DNA of 64,000 nucleotides, from assembly GCF_016522075.1 (NCBI RefSeq), contig NZ_JAEHFW010000002.1, positions 558,001 through 622,000 of the forward strand, read 5' to 3'. This document shows, piece after piece, positions 40,462-51,541 of the stretch. The position numbers and the translations under genes are program-made. A model generated the notes under the pieces. The model saw only the letters and a program-made list of their open reading frames with translations. It did no database searches and was not told where the DNA came from. This stretch comes from Mucilaginibacter segetis. GTDB taxonomy: Bacteria > Bacteroidota > Bacteroidia > Sphingobacteriales > Sphingobacteriaceae. How positions within the stretch are numbered: the first letter of the stretch is position 1; every line of letters starts with the position of its first letter.

Positions 40462-43400
40462 ATGGCATTTAATCCGGTAAGGAAGATGGCAGACAATATG
40501 GCCGCCATCCGAATCGCGCTGGACTTTTCCGGCCAGCAGCTCTCCGAAACAGAATTAGCAGCACTAAAAAAATATGCCGGTTTTGGCGGACTAAAAGCCG
40601 TCTTGTATCCTCCGGGCGAATTATCCGAATGGGCAAAGTTTGGCGCGTCTGCCGCCGATATCAAACTTTACCCACAGGTCATGGAATTACATGGCATGCT
40701 TAAAGAAAAACTGTCGGCAAAAGACTACAAGGCGGCAATTGACGCCCTAAAAAGTAGTTCTCAAACGGCCTATTACACACCGGACTATATCCCAAGGGTG
40801 ATTTATGCCGCGATGATAGACGCTAATATTTTACCGAAACGTTTGTATGAGCCCAGCGCCGGGGCTGGCGTATTTATAGCAGAGGCCATACAAGCCTTTG
40901 GCAGCCTGGAACAAATAACCGCCGTTGAAAAAGATATATTGACCGGCAAGATACTGACCGCTATCTGTTCTGTTTATGATACCCCGGTTGAGGTGCAGAT
41001 CAAAAAGTTGGAAGAAACAGCGGCGACTGAAAAGGCGCAGTCAGATTTGGTGATCAGTAATATCCCTTTTGGCAAAATCGCGGTCCACGACCCCGCCTAT
41101 AACAAAAGTGGGATTTCCGCCAAGGTCCATACGTACTTCTTTGCCAAGGGGCTGGATAAGATCAAAGACGGCGGCATATTGGCCTACATCGTTACCGATG
41201 CTTTCCTGAATAATCCCTCTAATTCGGGCGCCCGTAAATATTTGTTTACTTCTGCCGACCTCTTGACTGTTGCTGTGTTGCCTGCCAACCTGATGAAGGA
41301 AAACGCCAATGTCGAGGTAGGTATGCACCTGATCCTGGTGCAGAAAAATGATACGAAGGACACGCTCACCGAAACAGAAAGCCAGCTAATAGATACCGTG
41401 GAAGTTGAAAACTCCTTTGGTAAATACAACCTGAATGCCTGGTTAGCAGATAAGAATGAATTGGTCTATGCCGACGAGATCATCGAAGGTACCAATGCAA
41501 GGGGCAAAGCTTCCAGAGTGGCCTGGCAAAATGGCGACATGCTGGACATCGTTCCCTTACTCAAAGAACAGCTGATTGCCGGGTTTGCCAATTTAAATTA
41601 TACCAAATGGGAAGCGATCTCTTTTGACAAAAAAGAAGGGCAACTCAAACAGTTTACCTTTTTACCCGTACCCGAACTTGAAAAACAATCCGATAAGACT
41701 GGGCTAAGTTTTGGCCAGTTAGGTTTATTTGATGCACCCGTACAGGCTGATCAGGATAACAAGGCGCTCGGCTACATAGATGATCTTGATAAACAATTCG
41801 TGGATGCCGGAACGGCGCGGGTAATCAGCACTATCAGAACTACCACCAGGCCGCTGCATGACAGCATCGTATTGCTGAGCGCCCGCGCCAAAGCGAATAA
41901 CCGCTACAGCTATAAGCTGTATAGTAATCTTTCTGAAATTTCATTTCCCGGTAAGTGGATGTCTGGTTTGAGCCTCGGGCAGGAACTGGACGCGCTTTCA
42001 GTTAAGCTGAAACAATTCGGACATGATTACCGCTACGAAGGCGATACTACCTTAGAGCCTGCCTTTAAATTATTACCCGACAGGCCAAAGGCATTTACCG
42101 ACCTGAAACCATTTTATACCAAGGATACGCTGGTCATCTTTAACGGCAAGCTTGGCCTCATCGGGGAGCCGCACAACTTTGAGGCTAAATTCGAGCAGCT
42201 TGACCCGCAACCGGAATTACCCTTTTATGAGGACTACCTTACACTTCGGGATATTTACCTGGAACTTTCCGGGTATGAAAATGAGCATACGATCCAGTTC
42301 CCGGAACTACGGCATTCACTTAACTTTTATTATGATGCCTTTGTCGCCAAACATGGTGAGCTGAATAAAAACGCCAATCGGAACCGCATTTTAAATGATG
42401 CGGCCTTAGGTTTTAAAATGCTGTCCTCACTCGAAATTAAGGAGGGAGAGAAATTTGTACGCTCCGATATATTTTACGGGCCGCTTTTTCAGCAAAAGGA
42501 ATTGCTGAAAACGGATGATCCTGCCGAAGCACTCGCACGTTGCCTGAATGATACCGGGCGGGTTGACCTATCGATCATTGGACAGGTTACGGGTTTAACT
42601 GAAGATGAGGTCATTCTTCAGTTAGATAAACAAGTCCTGTTAAATCCTAAAACACTTGCCTGGGAAACAACCGACAATTACCTGTCCGGCAATGTGGTAG
42701 AAAAGTTAAAGATCGCTGAAAAGCTGGCCGGAGAGGATTCGCAAAATTTACAGTTTGCAAGGAGCCTGGCCGCCATCCGCCGGGTGCAACCCGAACGGAT
42801 TCCGTTTGAAAGACTTGATTTTAACCTGGGGGAACGCTGGGTGCCGATTGATTATTACCAGCGTTTTGCCACCGACCTGTTTAAGCTGGACACTAAGGTT
42901 AGTTTTTATAGCTCGATAGATACCTATAAGGTCAGCTATGCGAAAAAGGGCAATACCATTACCAACGAGGAGTTTTCGGTCACGCCCAAAGAAAGTAACA
43001 AGATCACCGGCCGCACCTTACTGGAATATGCGCTGCTCAATACCAACCCGCATTTTACCTACCCGGTAGAGGAATACGGAAAAGTAGTACGAGTACCGGA
43101 TAAAGAAGCCATACAAAATGCGCACCGGAAGGTTGATAACATCAGGGCGCGTTACCTCCTTTGGTTATTGGAGCTCCCGAATGAGGACAAGCAGTACTTA
43201 GAAAAACTATACAACGACACTTACAACTGTTACGCGCTCCGGGAATATGACGGTAGCCACCTGACCTTTCCGGGACTGGATTTGAAAGGTTTAAAGATCA
43301 ATGACCTTTATCCATCACAGCGAAATGCAGCCTGGCGGATAATTCAAAATAGCGGGGGACTCATTGACCACGAAGTTGGTCTGGGCAAAACCCTGACCAT

Positions 43401-45924
43401 GATCATCGCCGCCATGGAAATGAAGCGGCTCGGGATCGTACATAAGCCCCTGATCTTGGCGCTTAAAGCCAACGTGCAGCAAATCATCGACACTTTCAGG
43501 CTGGCTTATCCTAAAGCGAAATTGTTGGCACCAGGCGAAAATGATTTTGAACCGTCTAAGCGTAAAAGAATTTTTCATGAAATAAAAAATAACAATTGGG
43601 ACTGCATCATCTTAACACATGACCAGTTCGGAAAAATACCACAGGCACCTGAAATCCAGCGGCAGATACTCGAAATTGAACTGGATAACACAGCGCTTGA
43701 TCTGCTCTCCATTCAGAACTCCGGTGAAGAGATCACCCGCGAGATGCTCAAAGGTTTGGAGATTCGTAAAGAAAACCTCGAAGCCAAGCTGAAAGGTGTA
43801 ATGGAAGCAATTGCCCAGCGAAAGGATAGTGGCATCAATTTCCGGGAAATGAATATTGATCATCTTTTTATTGATGAATCCCATAAATTCAAAAACCTGA
43901 CTTTTACAACCCGGCATACGAAAGTTGCAGGTTTGGGTAATATGGCAGGCAGCCAAAAAGCCCTCAACATGCTTTTCGCTATCCGCACCTTACAGGACCG
44001 TTACGATACAGACCTGTGCGCTACCTTTCTTTCCGGTACGCCGATCTCCAACAGCCTGACCGAAATGTATTTGATCTTCAAATACCTCCGGCCACGGGAA
44101 CTGGAAAGGCAACAGATTTCCAATTTTGATGCCTGGGCAGCGGTTTATGCCCGAAAGACGGTAGATTTTGAATTTACGGTAACCAATGAGATCAGGGCCA
44201 AGGAGCGCTTTCGCCACTTTATCAAAGTGCCTGAATTGGCGCTCTTTTATAATCAGATCACCGATTACCAAACAGCTAAACATATCAATCTTGATAAGCC
44301 GGAAATTGAGGAAACCCTGGTTAATATCAAGCCTACACCGGATCAGCAGGAATTTATCAAACGGCTGATGCAATTTGCCAAGACCGGAGATGCTACCCTG
44401 ATCGGCAGGCGGCCCCTGACAAAGGATGAAGATAAGGGCCGGATGCTGATCGCCACCAACTACGCCAAAAAAATGGCGGTGGATATGCGCCTCGTTAATC
44501 CTGAAAAATACGGCGACCATCCAAATAACAAGGTCAATGTTTGTGCACGTAAGGTAGCCGAAATCTACCACGAAAGCACACCGCATAAAGGCACACAGAT
44601 TATTTTCAGCGACATCGGCACACCTAAAGTTGGTGATTTTAATGTGTATGACGCCTTACGGGACAAGCTGGTAACCGATTTTGATGTACCGGCAAACCAG
44701 ATCACCTTTATTCACAACTGGGCAACAGATAAACAGCGGAAAGAACTGTTTAAAAAAATGAATGCCGGGGAGATCAGGATACTGATCGGCAGTACCGAAA
44801 AGGCTGGCACGGGCTTGAATGTACAGGAACGGATCGTTGCTATGCATCATTTGGACATTCCCTGGAAACCATCGGAGCTGGAGCAGCGTGATGGCCGGGG
44901 CGCGAGGCAGGGAAATTGGCTCGCCAAAAAGTTTTATGGCAACAAGGTCAGGAATTTCATCTATGCGGTAGAACAATCCCTTGACAATTACAAGTTCAAC
45001 CTGCTCAAGAATAAGCAGATTTTCATCAGCCAGATGAAAAACAATGAGCTCTCCGTGCGTACCCTGGATGAAGGCGCTATGGATGAGCAAAGCGGCATGA
45101 GCTTTTCTGAGTACATCGCGATTTTATCGGGTGATACCTCCCTGCTCGAAAAAACCCGTATCGAAAAAAAGGTAGCTGAACTCGAAGGTTACAAAGGCGC
45201 ACATTTTAAAGAAGTTTCGCGTAGCCGCTACCTGCTGGAAGACCTGGAAAAGAAAAGCCGGGAAATCCAATCAACATTGGAGTTGGTTCGCAAGGATGAT
45301 ATGGCCTATAAGAGCGTGTTGAAATTTGATGATGATGGGGTTAAACTCAATCCGTTGAAGCTAATACATATGTTTCAGGCTGATACGGTTGCCGTTGGTA
45401 ACCAGCTGATCGAGCTTTACAAAAACTGGCAGCCGGAAGATTTTAACAAACCTGAATTTCATTTAGGGGAATTATATGGCTTTGATCTTTTTATCAGGCG
45501 CAAACTACAGACCGTGGAAGAAGGATTTTCAAGCAGGATAACGCATGTTACCTCACTTTATGCGGAGAGCCGTAATACGGGTATCAAATACATGCAGAAC
45601 GGCGGGGCGCCGAACATCGACAATCCTAAACTGGCAGCCAGATATTTTTTAGATGCGATCCACCGGGTAGTTGGGATGGCAGAACGGTACGAAAAGGAAT
45701 TGGATGGTATCAATCAGCAAATTCCTGAAGTCCGCGAACTTTCGCAAAGGCAATTTGACCAGGAGTATGAACTGGCTTCCCTGAAAAGGGACATGGAGAA
45801 ACTGGAAATGGAGATCAATCAAAAGATAGCTGAAAAGGAACAGCAGGCACGGGCTGGAGAAAAACTATTTTCAGAGGAACACGATGAATCCGTGGAATTG
45901 GTACCTGCTCAGGTAAAACGTTAA
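40462..45924 (+). CDS. DarB-like N6-adenine methylase/SNF2-type helicase fusion
   Basis: A very large 1820-aa protein. The N-terminal methyltransferase has AdoMet motif EPSAGAGVF near residue 130 and catalytic SNIPFG near 198, a variant of NPPF. The helicase part has Walker [12 protein letters not shown] near 968, a DESH box in [10 protein letters not shown] near 1136 and motif [14 protein letters not shown] near 1473. A coiled coil closes it (about 1570-1800). This plan matches the phage P1 DarB and Bacteroides element 'N-6 methylase/helicase' proteins, thought to protect incoming DNA from restriction. It lies within the transfer operon. Whether NIPF is active is unknown. Confidence 0.85.
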   Translation: MAFNPVRKMADNMAAIRIALDFSGQQLSETELAALKKYAGFGGLKAVLYPPGELSEWAKFGASAADIKLYPQVMELHGMLKEKLSAKDYKAAIDALKSSSQTAYYTPDYIPRVIYAAMIDANILPKRLYEPSAGAGVFIAEAIQAFGSLEQITAVEKDILTGKILTAICSVYDTPVEVQIKKLEETAATEKAQSDLVISNIPFGKIAVHDPAYNKSGISAKVHTYFFAKGLDKIKDGGILAYIVTDAFLNNPSNSGARKYLFTSADLLTVAVLPANLMKENANVEVGMHLILVQKNDTKDTLTETESQLIDTVEVENSFGKYNLNAWLADKNELVYADEIIEGTNARGKASRVAWQNGDMLDIVPLLKEQLIAGFANLNYTKWEAISFDKKEGQLKQFTFLPVPELEKQSDKTGLSFGQLGLFDAPVQADQDNKALGYIDDLDKQFVDAGTARVISTIRTTTRPLHDSIVLLSARAKANNRYSYKLYSNLSEISFPGKWMSGLSLGQELDALSVKLKQFGHDYRYEGDTTLEPAFKLLPDRPKAFTDLKPFYTKDTLVIFNGKLGLIGEPHNFEAKFEQLDPQPELPFYEDYLTLRDIYLELSGYENEHTIQFPELRHSLNFYYDAFVAKHGELNKNANRNRILNDAALGFKMLSSLEIKEGEKFVRSDIFYGPLFQQKELLKTDDPAEALARCLNDTGRVDLSIIGQVTGLTEDEVILQLDKQVLLNPKTLAWETTDNYLSGNVVEKLKIAEKLAGEDSQNLQFARSLAAIRRVQPERIPFERLDFNLGERWVPIDYYQRFATDLFKLDTKVSFYSSIDTYKVSYAKKGNTITNEEFSVTPKESNKITGRTLLEYALLNTNPHFTYPVEEYGKVVRVPDKEAIQNAHRKVDNIRARYLLWLLELPNEDKQYLEKLYNDTYNCYALREYDGSHLTFPGLDLKGLKINDLYPSQRNAAWRIIQNSGGLIDHEVGLGKTLTMIIAAMEMKRLGIVHKPLILALKANVQQIIDTFRLAYPKAKLLAPGENDFEPSKRKRIFHEIKNNNWDCIILTHDQFGKIPQAPEIQRQILEIELDNTALDLLSIQNSGEEITREMLKGLEIRKENLEAKLKGVMEAIAQRKDSGINFREMNIDHLFIDESHKFKNLTFTTRHTKVAGLGNMAGSQKALNMLFAIRTLQDRYDTDLCATFLSGTPISNSLTEMYLIFKYLRPRELERQQISNFDAWAAVYARKTVDFEFTVTNEIRAKERFRHFIKVPELALFYNQITDYQTAKHINLDKPEIEETLVNIKPTPDQQEFIKRLMQFAKTGDATLIGRRPLTKDEDKGRMLIATNYAKKMAVDMRLVNPEKYGDHPNNKVNVCARKVAEIYHESTPHKGTQIIFSDIGTPKVGDFNVYDALRDKLVTDFDVPANQITFIHNWATDKQRKELFKKMNAGEIRILIGSTEKAGTGLNVQERIVAMHHLDIPWKPSELEQRDGRGARQGNWLAKKFYGNKVRNFIYAVEQSLDNYKFNLLKNKQIFISQMKNNELSVRTLDEGAMDEQSGMSFSEYIAILSGDTSLLEKTRIEKKVAELEGYKGAHFKEVSRSRYLLEDLEKKSREIQSTLELVRKDDMAYKSVLKFDDDGVKLNPLKLIHMFQADTVAVGNQLIELYKNWQPEDFNKPEFHLGELYGFDLFIRRKLQTVEEGFSSRITHVTSLYAESRNTGIKYMQNGGAPNIDNPKLAARYFLDAIHRVVGMAERYEKELDGINQQIPEVRELSQRQFDQEYELASLKRDMEKLEMEINQKIAEKEQQARAGEKLFSEEHDESVELVPAQVKR

Positions 45925-45942
45925 ATATCTAATCATTTATTT

Positions 45943-46563
45943 ATGAAACAAATTAGTGCCTGCACCAGGCCCCGCCCGGTTATTGAACTGGACAATACCC
46001 CCTTTTATGTCGATGCCCAATGGCTTTATCTCGTTCAGGTGGGAAATCCAGATAATAGGATCGACATGCATGAGGCGCGTTCCTTTAAAAGCCACGTAGA
46101 ATTATGGTACGATCCCTCCATCAAAAATGCTTACCAGGGTTCGCATAGCGACCCGCCGCCTGAACATATTCTTAACTATTGGTTTCATTCCTTTAGCGCT
46201 TTAGATCCGGCTGGCGCAGCAGCACGCCTGGACGAATTGAATCCGGAATGGAGATCGGAAAACCACACTGGCCTGCCTGTAATTGATATTGCGGGAAAGC
46301 TATTTTATGTAGACAAAAAAGACGGCTGCTTTTATGAAGTGAATAATTGCTGGAATTGGATAAGCTTTAACGATATCGCTTGCCGAAAAAAGATGAAAGG
46401 CCTGTATATCAATTTAAATAGCCACAATACCGCTTTTCCACATGAACTTAATGCTGTCCGGTCATTGACAAGTTTGCCCGATCACCTGTTTTTTGCGCCT
46501 ATTCCAAACAGGAGGACGGTTAAAAAGATCATTGAAAAATACCTTCAGCGTAACAAAAAATAA
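45943..46563 (+). CDS. Hypothetical ICE protein, 206 aa
   Basis: A soluble protein with two similar-looking segments, VIELDNTPFYVDAQWLYLV and VIDIAGKLFYVDKKDGCFY, which suggests an internal duplication of a small beta-domain. No signal peptide is seen. It ends with a basic tail (KIIEKYLQRNKK). It is followed by a clear terminator. I do not recognise a family. Confidence 0.6.
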   Translation: MKQISACTRPRPVIELDNTPFYVDAQWLYLVQVGNPDNRIDMHEARSFKSHVELWYDPSIKNAYQGSHSDPPPEHILNYWFHSFSALDPAGAAARLDELNPEWRSENHTGLPVIDIAGKLFYVDKKDGCFYEVNNCWNWISFNDIACRKKMKGLYINLNSHNTAFPHELNAVRSLTSLPDHLFFAPIPNRRTVKKIIEKYLQRNKK

Positions 46564-46598
46564 CCATACCGATAGTCAGCCACTTCTGTGAGCCATAC

Positions 46599-46628
46599 AA
46601 GCCACCCGCAAAAGCCGGTGGCTTTTTC
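46599..46628 (+). terminator. Intrinsic terminator before the coupling-protein gene
   Basis: AAGCCACC and GGTGGCTT form an 8-bp stem around a 10-nt loop, followed by TTTTT. It separates the tra/methylase operon from the coupling protein gene, which probably has its own promoter. Confidence 0.75.
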
Positions 46629-46647
46629 ATTTTAATTCATTCTACTT

Positions 46648-48648
46648 ATGGAAGAAACCAGAGAACAGCAAAAACTCCACGGGTTCTTGCAATGCGCCAT
46701 TTACTTATCCATAGGATTAGAAGCTGCCATTTTCATTTACCGCGATGCCCCTTTCTGGGGCATTTTTAATACACCGCTCGATAAAATCAGTCACCTGATT
46801 ATTTACTCGAACCTGGTCTATAGTAAGTTGACCACGTTTGGCTTGATCTGCCTGGTCAGCATAGGTACGCTGGCAAAAAAGAAAACAGACCTCGACCCTA
46901 AAAAGCATATCATCTACCCCCTTGCAATCGGCCTGTTTTTGTTCTTCGGCAGCCTTGTTTTTCAGGGTCATGCCTCCCCGGTAGTGTTTGTTTATACCAG
47001 CTGGTATAACCTGCTCTACATGGTTTGCTCCTTTGCCGGGGCATTGATGGTGAGCTTGTCAATGGATAACATCTCCAAGTTCATCAAATCCGGGCTCGGC
47101 AAGGATAAATGGAACACCGAAGCAGAAAGTTTCATGCAGCCGGTCAAGCGGGTAGATACCCCTTACTCGGTGAACATCCCCATGCTTTTCTACTATAAAG
47201 GGAAAGTAAGGAATGGCTGGATCAATATCTGCAATGTGTTCCGGGGTACGATGGTGATCGGCACCCCAGGCTCAGGTAAGAGTTTCTCCATTGTAAATCC
47301 ATTCATCCGGCAACTGATCGACAAGGAATTTGCAGTTTGCCTGTACGATTTCAAATTTCCTGATCTCGGTCATATCGCATACTATCACTACCTACTGGCT
47401 AAACAGCATGGTAAACTGAAAGGCTTTGCCTTCCATGTCATTAATCTCAACGACATCGAAAAAAGCCGCCGTATCAATCCCTGGCGTGCGGATTATATCA
47501 AATCCCTGGCAGATGCGGCAGAAACAGCCGAGGCATTGGTGGAAGCCTTAAAAAAAGGTGACCGCTCCGGCGGTAGCGACCAGTTCTTTACACAGTCTGC
47601 TATCAATTTCTTAGCATCCTGTGTGTATTTTATGAGTAAATACAAAGGGGGCATCTATTCTAGCTTTCCGCATGTCCTGGCCCTGCTGAACCATTCTTAC
47701 GAGGACATCTTTAACGCCCTGACCTCCGAGCCTGAACTGCGGTCTCTGTTATCGCCTTTTATGACCGCCTATAATGCCAAGGCAACGGATCAGTTGGAAG
47801 GCCAGATAGGTACCCTGAAAATATTTATCAGCCGTTTGGCGACAAAGGAGACGTATTGGGTGTTTTCCGGGAATGACTTCGACCTTAAAATATCAGCAAA
47901 GGAAAATCCGGGTATGCTCGTTTTGGCAAATGACCCGAATACCCAAAATATCAACTCCGCCTGTTATTCTATTATTATCAACCGGTTAACGAAGCTGATC
48001 AACACCAAAGGCAACCTGCCTTCCGCCCTGATTGTGGATGAGGTGCCTACCTTATTTGTTCATAGGGTCGAGAATTTAATTGCAACTGCAAGGTCGAACA
48101 AGGTTGCTGTATTGATGGGCTTGCAGGAGCTGCCGCAATTCAATCAGCAATATGGCAAAGATACAGCCGCCACCATCACCGCCGTAGTGGGTACCGTACT
48201 TTCAGGTTCCGTCAGAAATAAGGACACATTGGAATGGCTGGAGCGCCTTTTTGGCAAATCCAAACAGATCGGTGAAGGCTTGTCCATCGACCGCAATAAA
48301 ACCTCTACCTCTTTGAATGAAAAGCTGGAAGCCCTTATCCCGGCAGGCAAAATCGCATCACTCAATTCGGGGGAGCTCGTAGGGGTAATTGCCGCCGATG
48401 TACAAGAAAAGTTTACCGGGCAATTTGAAACATCCGCCATTAACTGCAGGGTCAACCTCGACATGGAGGCTATCCGGCGTGAAGAAAAAGGCTATAAACC
48501 CTTACCCACCTTTTATGACTTTGGCGGAAAACTGGATGAAAAGCTCCGCCAGAATTTTAATCACATCAGCCAGGAAATACAGGAAATGGTATTGGCCTTT
48601 AAACCGCCTGCGGCGCCCACACCTATTAAAGCCTCGATGAAGAAATGA
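46648..48648 (+). CDS. Type IV coupling protein (VirD4/MobC-TraD type, YWFCY-like N-terminus)
   Basis: The 666-aa protein has four N-terminal membrane helices (LQCAIYLSIGLEAAIFI, LTTFGLICLVSIG, YPLAIGLFLFFGSLVF, LLYMVCSFAGALMVSL). The cytoplasmic ATPase has Walker A VIGTPGSGKSFSI near 202-214 and Walker B ALIVDEVPTLF near 460. It brings the relaxase-DNA complex to the secretion channel. The N-terminal four-helix plan is the one found in Bacteroidetes coupling proteins. The stop overlaps the next gene's ATG (ATGA). Confidence 0.9.
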   Translation: MEETREQQKLHGFLQCAIYLSIGLEAAIFIYRDAPFWGIFNTPLDKISHLIIYSNLVYSKLTTFGLICLVSIGTLAKKKTDLDPKKHIIYPLAIGLFLFFGSLVFQGHASPVVFVYTSWYNLLYMVCSFAGALMVSLSMDNISKFIKSGLGKDKWNTEAESFMQPVKRVDTPYSVNIPMLFYYKGKVRNGWINICNVFRGTMVIGTPGSGKSFSIVNPFIRQLIDKEFAVCLYDFKFPDLGHIAYYHYLLAKQHGKLKGFAFHVINLNDIEKSRRINPWRADYIKSLADAAETAEALVEALKKGDRSGGSDQFFTQSAINFLASCVYFMSKYKGGIYSSFPHVLALLNHSYEDIFNALTSEPELRSLLSPFMTAYNAKATDQLEGQIGTLKIFISRLATKETYWVFSGNDFDLKISAKENPGMLVLANDPNTQNINSACYSIIINRLTKLINTKGNLPSALIVDEVPTLFVHRVENLIATARSNKVAVLMGLQELPQFNQQYGKDTAATITAVVGTVLSGSVRNKDTLEWLERLFGKSKQIGEGLSIDRNKTSTSLNEKLEALIPAGKIASLNSGELVGVIAADVQEKFTGQFETSAINCRVNLDMEAIRREEKGYKPLPTFYDFGGKLDEKLRQNFNHISQEIQEMVLAFKPPAAPTPIKASMKK

Positions 48649-49064
48649 ACGACAACAACAGAGAAATACAGCTCCCGGATTATGTCCTGGTTAACCCCCG
48701 GCTAACTGATGACCCGGTTTACAGGCAGGGAGAGATAGGTGTTATTACAGCCGCCATCCTAAATACGGACGAATTTTTTGTCGGATTTGACGATGGCCAG
48801 GTAGGTTTATATAGCGCCGATGCGCTCCTCCTATTGAAGCAGCCGGAAAGTATCTATGAATACATGCACCAAAATGCATTGAAACTTTCGGTTGACGATT
48901 TTATGAACCTCAAAAATATAGCCCTTTTATTGGACTACGGGACGCCAAAGGACCAGCGGAAGGCGATGGAGATCGCTCAGAAAAATCCGGGGGTGCTGTC
49001 AGCCGCACTAATATCATTGGAAGAAAGCCTCGGCATTAACCAAGCTTATAAACGGGGCAGATAA
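48645..49064 (+). CDS. Small KOW/SH3-like ICE protein, paralogue 1 of 3
   Basis: The 139-aa protein starts with a beta-rich segment (YVLVNPRLTDDPVYRQGEIG, FFVGFDDGQVGLYSADALLL) that looks like a small barrel. A helical repeat-like second half follows (DDFMNLKNIALLLDYGTPKD, KAMEIAQKNPGVLSAALISL). It is homologous to the two following genes. The C-terminus is KRGR, one of several Gly-Arg tails in this region. Function unknown. Confidence 0.65.
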   Translation: MNDNNREIQLPDYVLVNPRLTDDPVYRQGEIGVITAAILNTDEFFVGFDDGQVGLYSADALLLLKQPESIYEYMHQNALKLSVDDFMNLKNIALLLDYGTPKDQRKAMEIAQKNPGVLSAALISLEESLGINQAYKRGR

Positions 49065-49109
49065 ATAGGCCTGACCACAAATTTCAACAAAACATTTAAA
49101 GCAATAATC

Positions 49110-49514
49110 ATGAAGGAGGAAGATTCTATCGGTTTAATGGTCATGGTTAGCCCGGTCCTTTGGACTTCTGACCACGTTGGCAGTATCGGAATAATCGAAT
49201 TTACAGACTTTACAAAAGACGAAATCTGGGTAAGATTTGAGGATGAGGAAGTGGATTGCTTCAGTTCTAAGACCTTGTTTATCCTGAGAGCCTGTGACGA
49301 ACTTAATGAATTGGCGGAAACTTACCAGGCTGTGCGATGGCCGCCTGTATCTCAAAATCTGCAAACCCTTGCCCGGTTGCAAGCATCCGGGTCGGCCAAA
49401 CAACTGAAGAACGCTTTTGAACTGTTGCAGGACGACCCCGAACTCCATCGCCTGGCCACAATTCGGTTGAATGAGGCCATCGACTTCGCCCCAAGGCGAA
49501 AAATAGGTAGATAA
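49110..49514 (+). CDS. Small KOW/SH3-like ICE protein, paralogue 2 of 3
   Basis: A 134-aa relative of the preceding protein: VMVSPVLWTSDHVGSIGIIE, IWVRFEDEEVDCFSSKTLFI, then LQTLARLQASGSAKQLKNAF and LLQDDPELHRLATIRLNEAI. It ends RRKIGR. The most diverged of the three, since the RQGEIGV-type turn has changed. It has its own short spacer with an A-rich ribosome-binding region. Confidence 0.65.
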   Translation: MKEEDSIGLMVMVSPVLWTSDHVGSIGIIEFTDFTKDEIWVRFEDEEVDCFSSKTLFILRACDELNELAETYQAVRWPPVSQNLQTLARLQASGSAKQLKNAFELLQDDPELHRLATIRLNEAIDFAPRRKIGR

Positions 49515-49534
49515 AATCTTAAACATTAAATATT

Positions 49535-49942
49535 ATGGAAAATCAAAATTTAGTCGGAACAATTGTTTTGGTACAGCCGGATTTAGAAAACGATTCCGGT
49601 ATGAAACGGGGGCACATCGGTGTACTGACCATGTCCTTTTCGGAAAAAGAAAACTATGTACGGTTTCCCGAAGGTGGTGAGGCATATTTTCCTGCCGCGC
49701 AGGTGATGATGCTCAAAGATAAACAGGAGGTTTTCAATGACCTTACCAACAATGGTTCATCATTGCCGCTCGATGATTTCAAGGCGATGTACAAGATCAT
49801 GCTGTTGCAGGACAGGGGCACTTCACAGGCTATCTATTCCGCGCTGGCCATCGCAAACGATAATCCCGGTGTCCAGGAAAGGGTATTGGATTCCATTAAT
49901 CCGGCACCTAAACAGGATTTGGCCAAAACCTATGCCCGGTGA
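49535..49942 (+). CDS. Small KOW/SH3-like ICE protein, paralogue 3 of 3
   Basis: The 135-aa third copy: IVLVQPDLENDSGMKRGHIG, NYVRFPEGGEAYFPAAQVMM, then DDFKAMYKIMLLQDRGTSQA and ALAIANDNPGVQERVLDSIN. It ends KTYAR. Its stop overlaps the GTG start of the peptidase gene (GTGA). The three copies side by side point to duplication and divergence rather than separate acquisition. Confidence 0.65.
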   Translation: MENQNLVGTIVLVQPDLENDSGMKRGHIGVLTMSFSEKENYVRFPEGGEAYFPAAQVMMLKDKQEVFNDLTNNGSSLPLDDFKAMYKIMLLQDRGTSQAIYSALAIANDNPGVQERVLDSINPAPKQDLAKTYAR

Positions 49943-50406
49943 AAACGCTGATCAGCATCTGCCTGGTCTGTCTTCCCCTCAAGCATCTGAAAATAAATTC
50001 TGACTTCGGTTACCGAATCCACCCGATCACCGGCAAATATGCCATGCACGCAGGTGTTGACTTTAAGGCCAGGCATGATACGGTGTATGCCATAATGGAT
50101 GGCTTAGTGAAATCTACCGGCTATGATGACGGCCTTGGAATTAACATTTGGCTGGCACATGGCAAGGTCGAATCGGTTTATGGCCACCTCAGCAGGATTT
50201 TAGTGGCAGCCCAGGATAGTGTAACCGCAGGTGAGCCTATCGGCATAACGGGGGCTACTGGCTTTGTGACGGGCGAGCACCTGCACTTCAGCGTCCGCTA
50301 CCAACACAAATACATCAATCCAATTAAATTTTTATATGAACTACTAATTAAACAAGAAAATGAACGACAAAAATTTCAAAGCACTTCCCATTCAGCTTTC
50401 GAATAA
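49939..50406 (+). CDS. M23-family peptidoglycan endopeptidase
   Basis: The 155-aa protein starts at GTG 49939. The zinc ligands of LytM-type peptidases are present: His and Asp in YAMHAGVDFKARHD, and HLH in GEHLHFSVRYQHKYINPIKF. The N-terminal hydrophobic segment (LISICLVCLPLKHL) is short and may direct export. Such enzymes open the cell wall for the conjugation channel. The 3' end overlaps the ArdC-like gene by 47 bp. Confidence 0.85.
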   Translation: MKTLISICLVCLPLKHLKINSDFGYRIHPITGKYAMHAGVDFKARHDTVYAIMDGLVKSTGYDDGLGINIWLAHGKVESVYGHLSRILVAAQDSVTAGEPIGITGATGFVTGEHLHFSVRYQHKYINPIKFLYELLIKQENERQKFQSTSHSAFE

Positions 50407-51541
50407 GCTGATAGCGGAAATCAAAGAGGGAAATTCCCTGTTTCAACAACCGGTTAAAGAAAACGGGATGCCCGCATTTGTTAAACCAATTAATCCCATC
50501 ACCGGAAAAGGCTATAGCGCCATGAATGCGCTGATCCTCGGTATGCAGCGTCATGACGACCCCCGCTGGATGTCGGCCGATGCCGCCAGATATGCCGGTA
50601 ATTGGGTTAAAAAAGATGAAAAAGGCACACTGATCGAGTTTCCAAAAACCAGCGACATTCAGGCCATTCGCACGGCTGAGGGTAAGGTGATCAAAGATGA
50701 TGCTGGCGTAACACAGACCAAAACGGTAGAATTTGATAAACCGCAGCGTGGTCAGGCTTTCCTGTTTAACGGAAGCCAGTTGAAGGATATGCAGCCCTTG
50801 GATGAGTTTATTGCCAAACAGGATGAGGGGCAAACATTGTCACCAAACGAAAGGGCTGCAAAATTAATTGAAGACAGCAAGGCGGTGATTATTCACGGCG
50901 GCCAGGAGGCTTATTATGACAAGCAACGGGACGCTATTTTTATGCCGGAACCCGAACATTTTGAAAATGAAACCAAATATTTCCAGGCGGCAATTCATCA
51001 GCTGGCCCACTGGACAGGCCATGAAAGCCGCCTGAACCGTCCGATGGAGGGTAAATTCGGATCATTGGACTACGCACGCGAGGAAATGCGTGCAGCAGTG
51101 GCCGCCATCCTAATCGGCGGTGAATTAAAGCTCGGCCATAATTTCGGTCAGCAGGCGGCCTACATGAACAACTTCGCCAAGATCTTAAAGGATGAGCCTT
51201 TTGAAATTGCCAAAGCCACCAGGGATGCGCAGAAAATCTCCAACCTTTTATTGGGCACTACACAGAAGCGGGAGCAAAAGCAGGCCCCTGAAGCCGTAGG
51301 CTTCCAAAAAGGTGACGAGATCGCCTACCAGGATACAACCTACAAAGTATTGGAAACCTACAAGACCAAGAGCATCAAAGTGGAAGATGCGGATGGCACC
51401 CGCAAGGTTTTGAAGCCGGAATATGGCCTCTATAAATCCCTGTTAGATGCTAAAGCCAACCCTCGTGAACCGGAAATGGTTTTGGAGGAAGAACAGGGCC
51501 AATCCCAGGAACAGGGGCAAAACCAGAAAATAGGGCGATAA
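50360..51541 (+). CDS. ArdC-like antirestriction/zincin protein with HQxxH motif
   Basis: The 393-aa protein has an ArdC N-terminal ssDNA-binding domain (about 1-150: FQQPVKENGMPAFVKPINPI, GKGYSAMNALIL) and a zincin-like domain (about 170-310). The metal motif reads HQLAHWTGHESRLNR near residue 212, with Gln where the family has Glu (HExxH). That swap should remove peptidase activity while metal binding may persist. A glutamine-rich tail ends QKIGR. ArdC proteins shield single-stranded incoming DNA from restriction and one has been shown to travel to recipients. Confidence 0.83.
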   Translation: MNDKNFKALPIQLSNKLIAEIKEGNSLFQQPVKENGMPAFVKPINPITGKGYSAMNALILGMQRHDDPRWMSADAARYAGNWVKKDEKGTLIEFPKTSDIQAIRTAEGKVIKDDAGVTQTKTVEFDKPQRGQAFLFNGSQLKDMQPLDEFIAKQDEGQTLSPNERAAKLIEDSKAVIIHGGQEAYYDKQRDAIFMPEPEHFENETKYFQAAIHQLAHWTGHESRLNRPMEGKFGSLDYAREEMRAAVAAILIGGELKLGHNFGQQAAYMNNFAKILKDEPFEIAKATRDAQKISNLLLGTTQKREQKQAPEAVGFQKGDEIAYQDTTYKVLETYKTKSIKVEDADGTRKVLKPEYGLYKSLLDAKANPREPEMVLEEEQGQSQEQGQNQKIGR

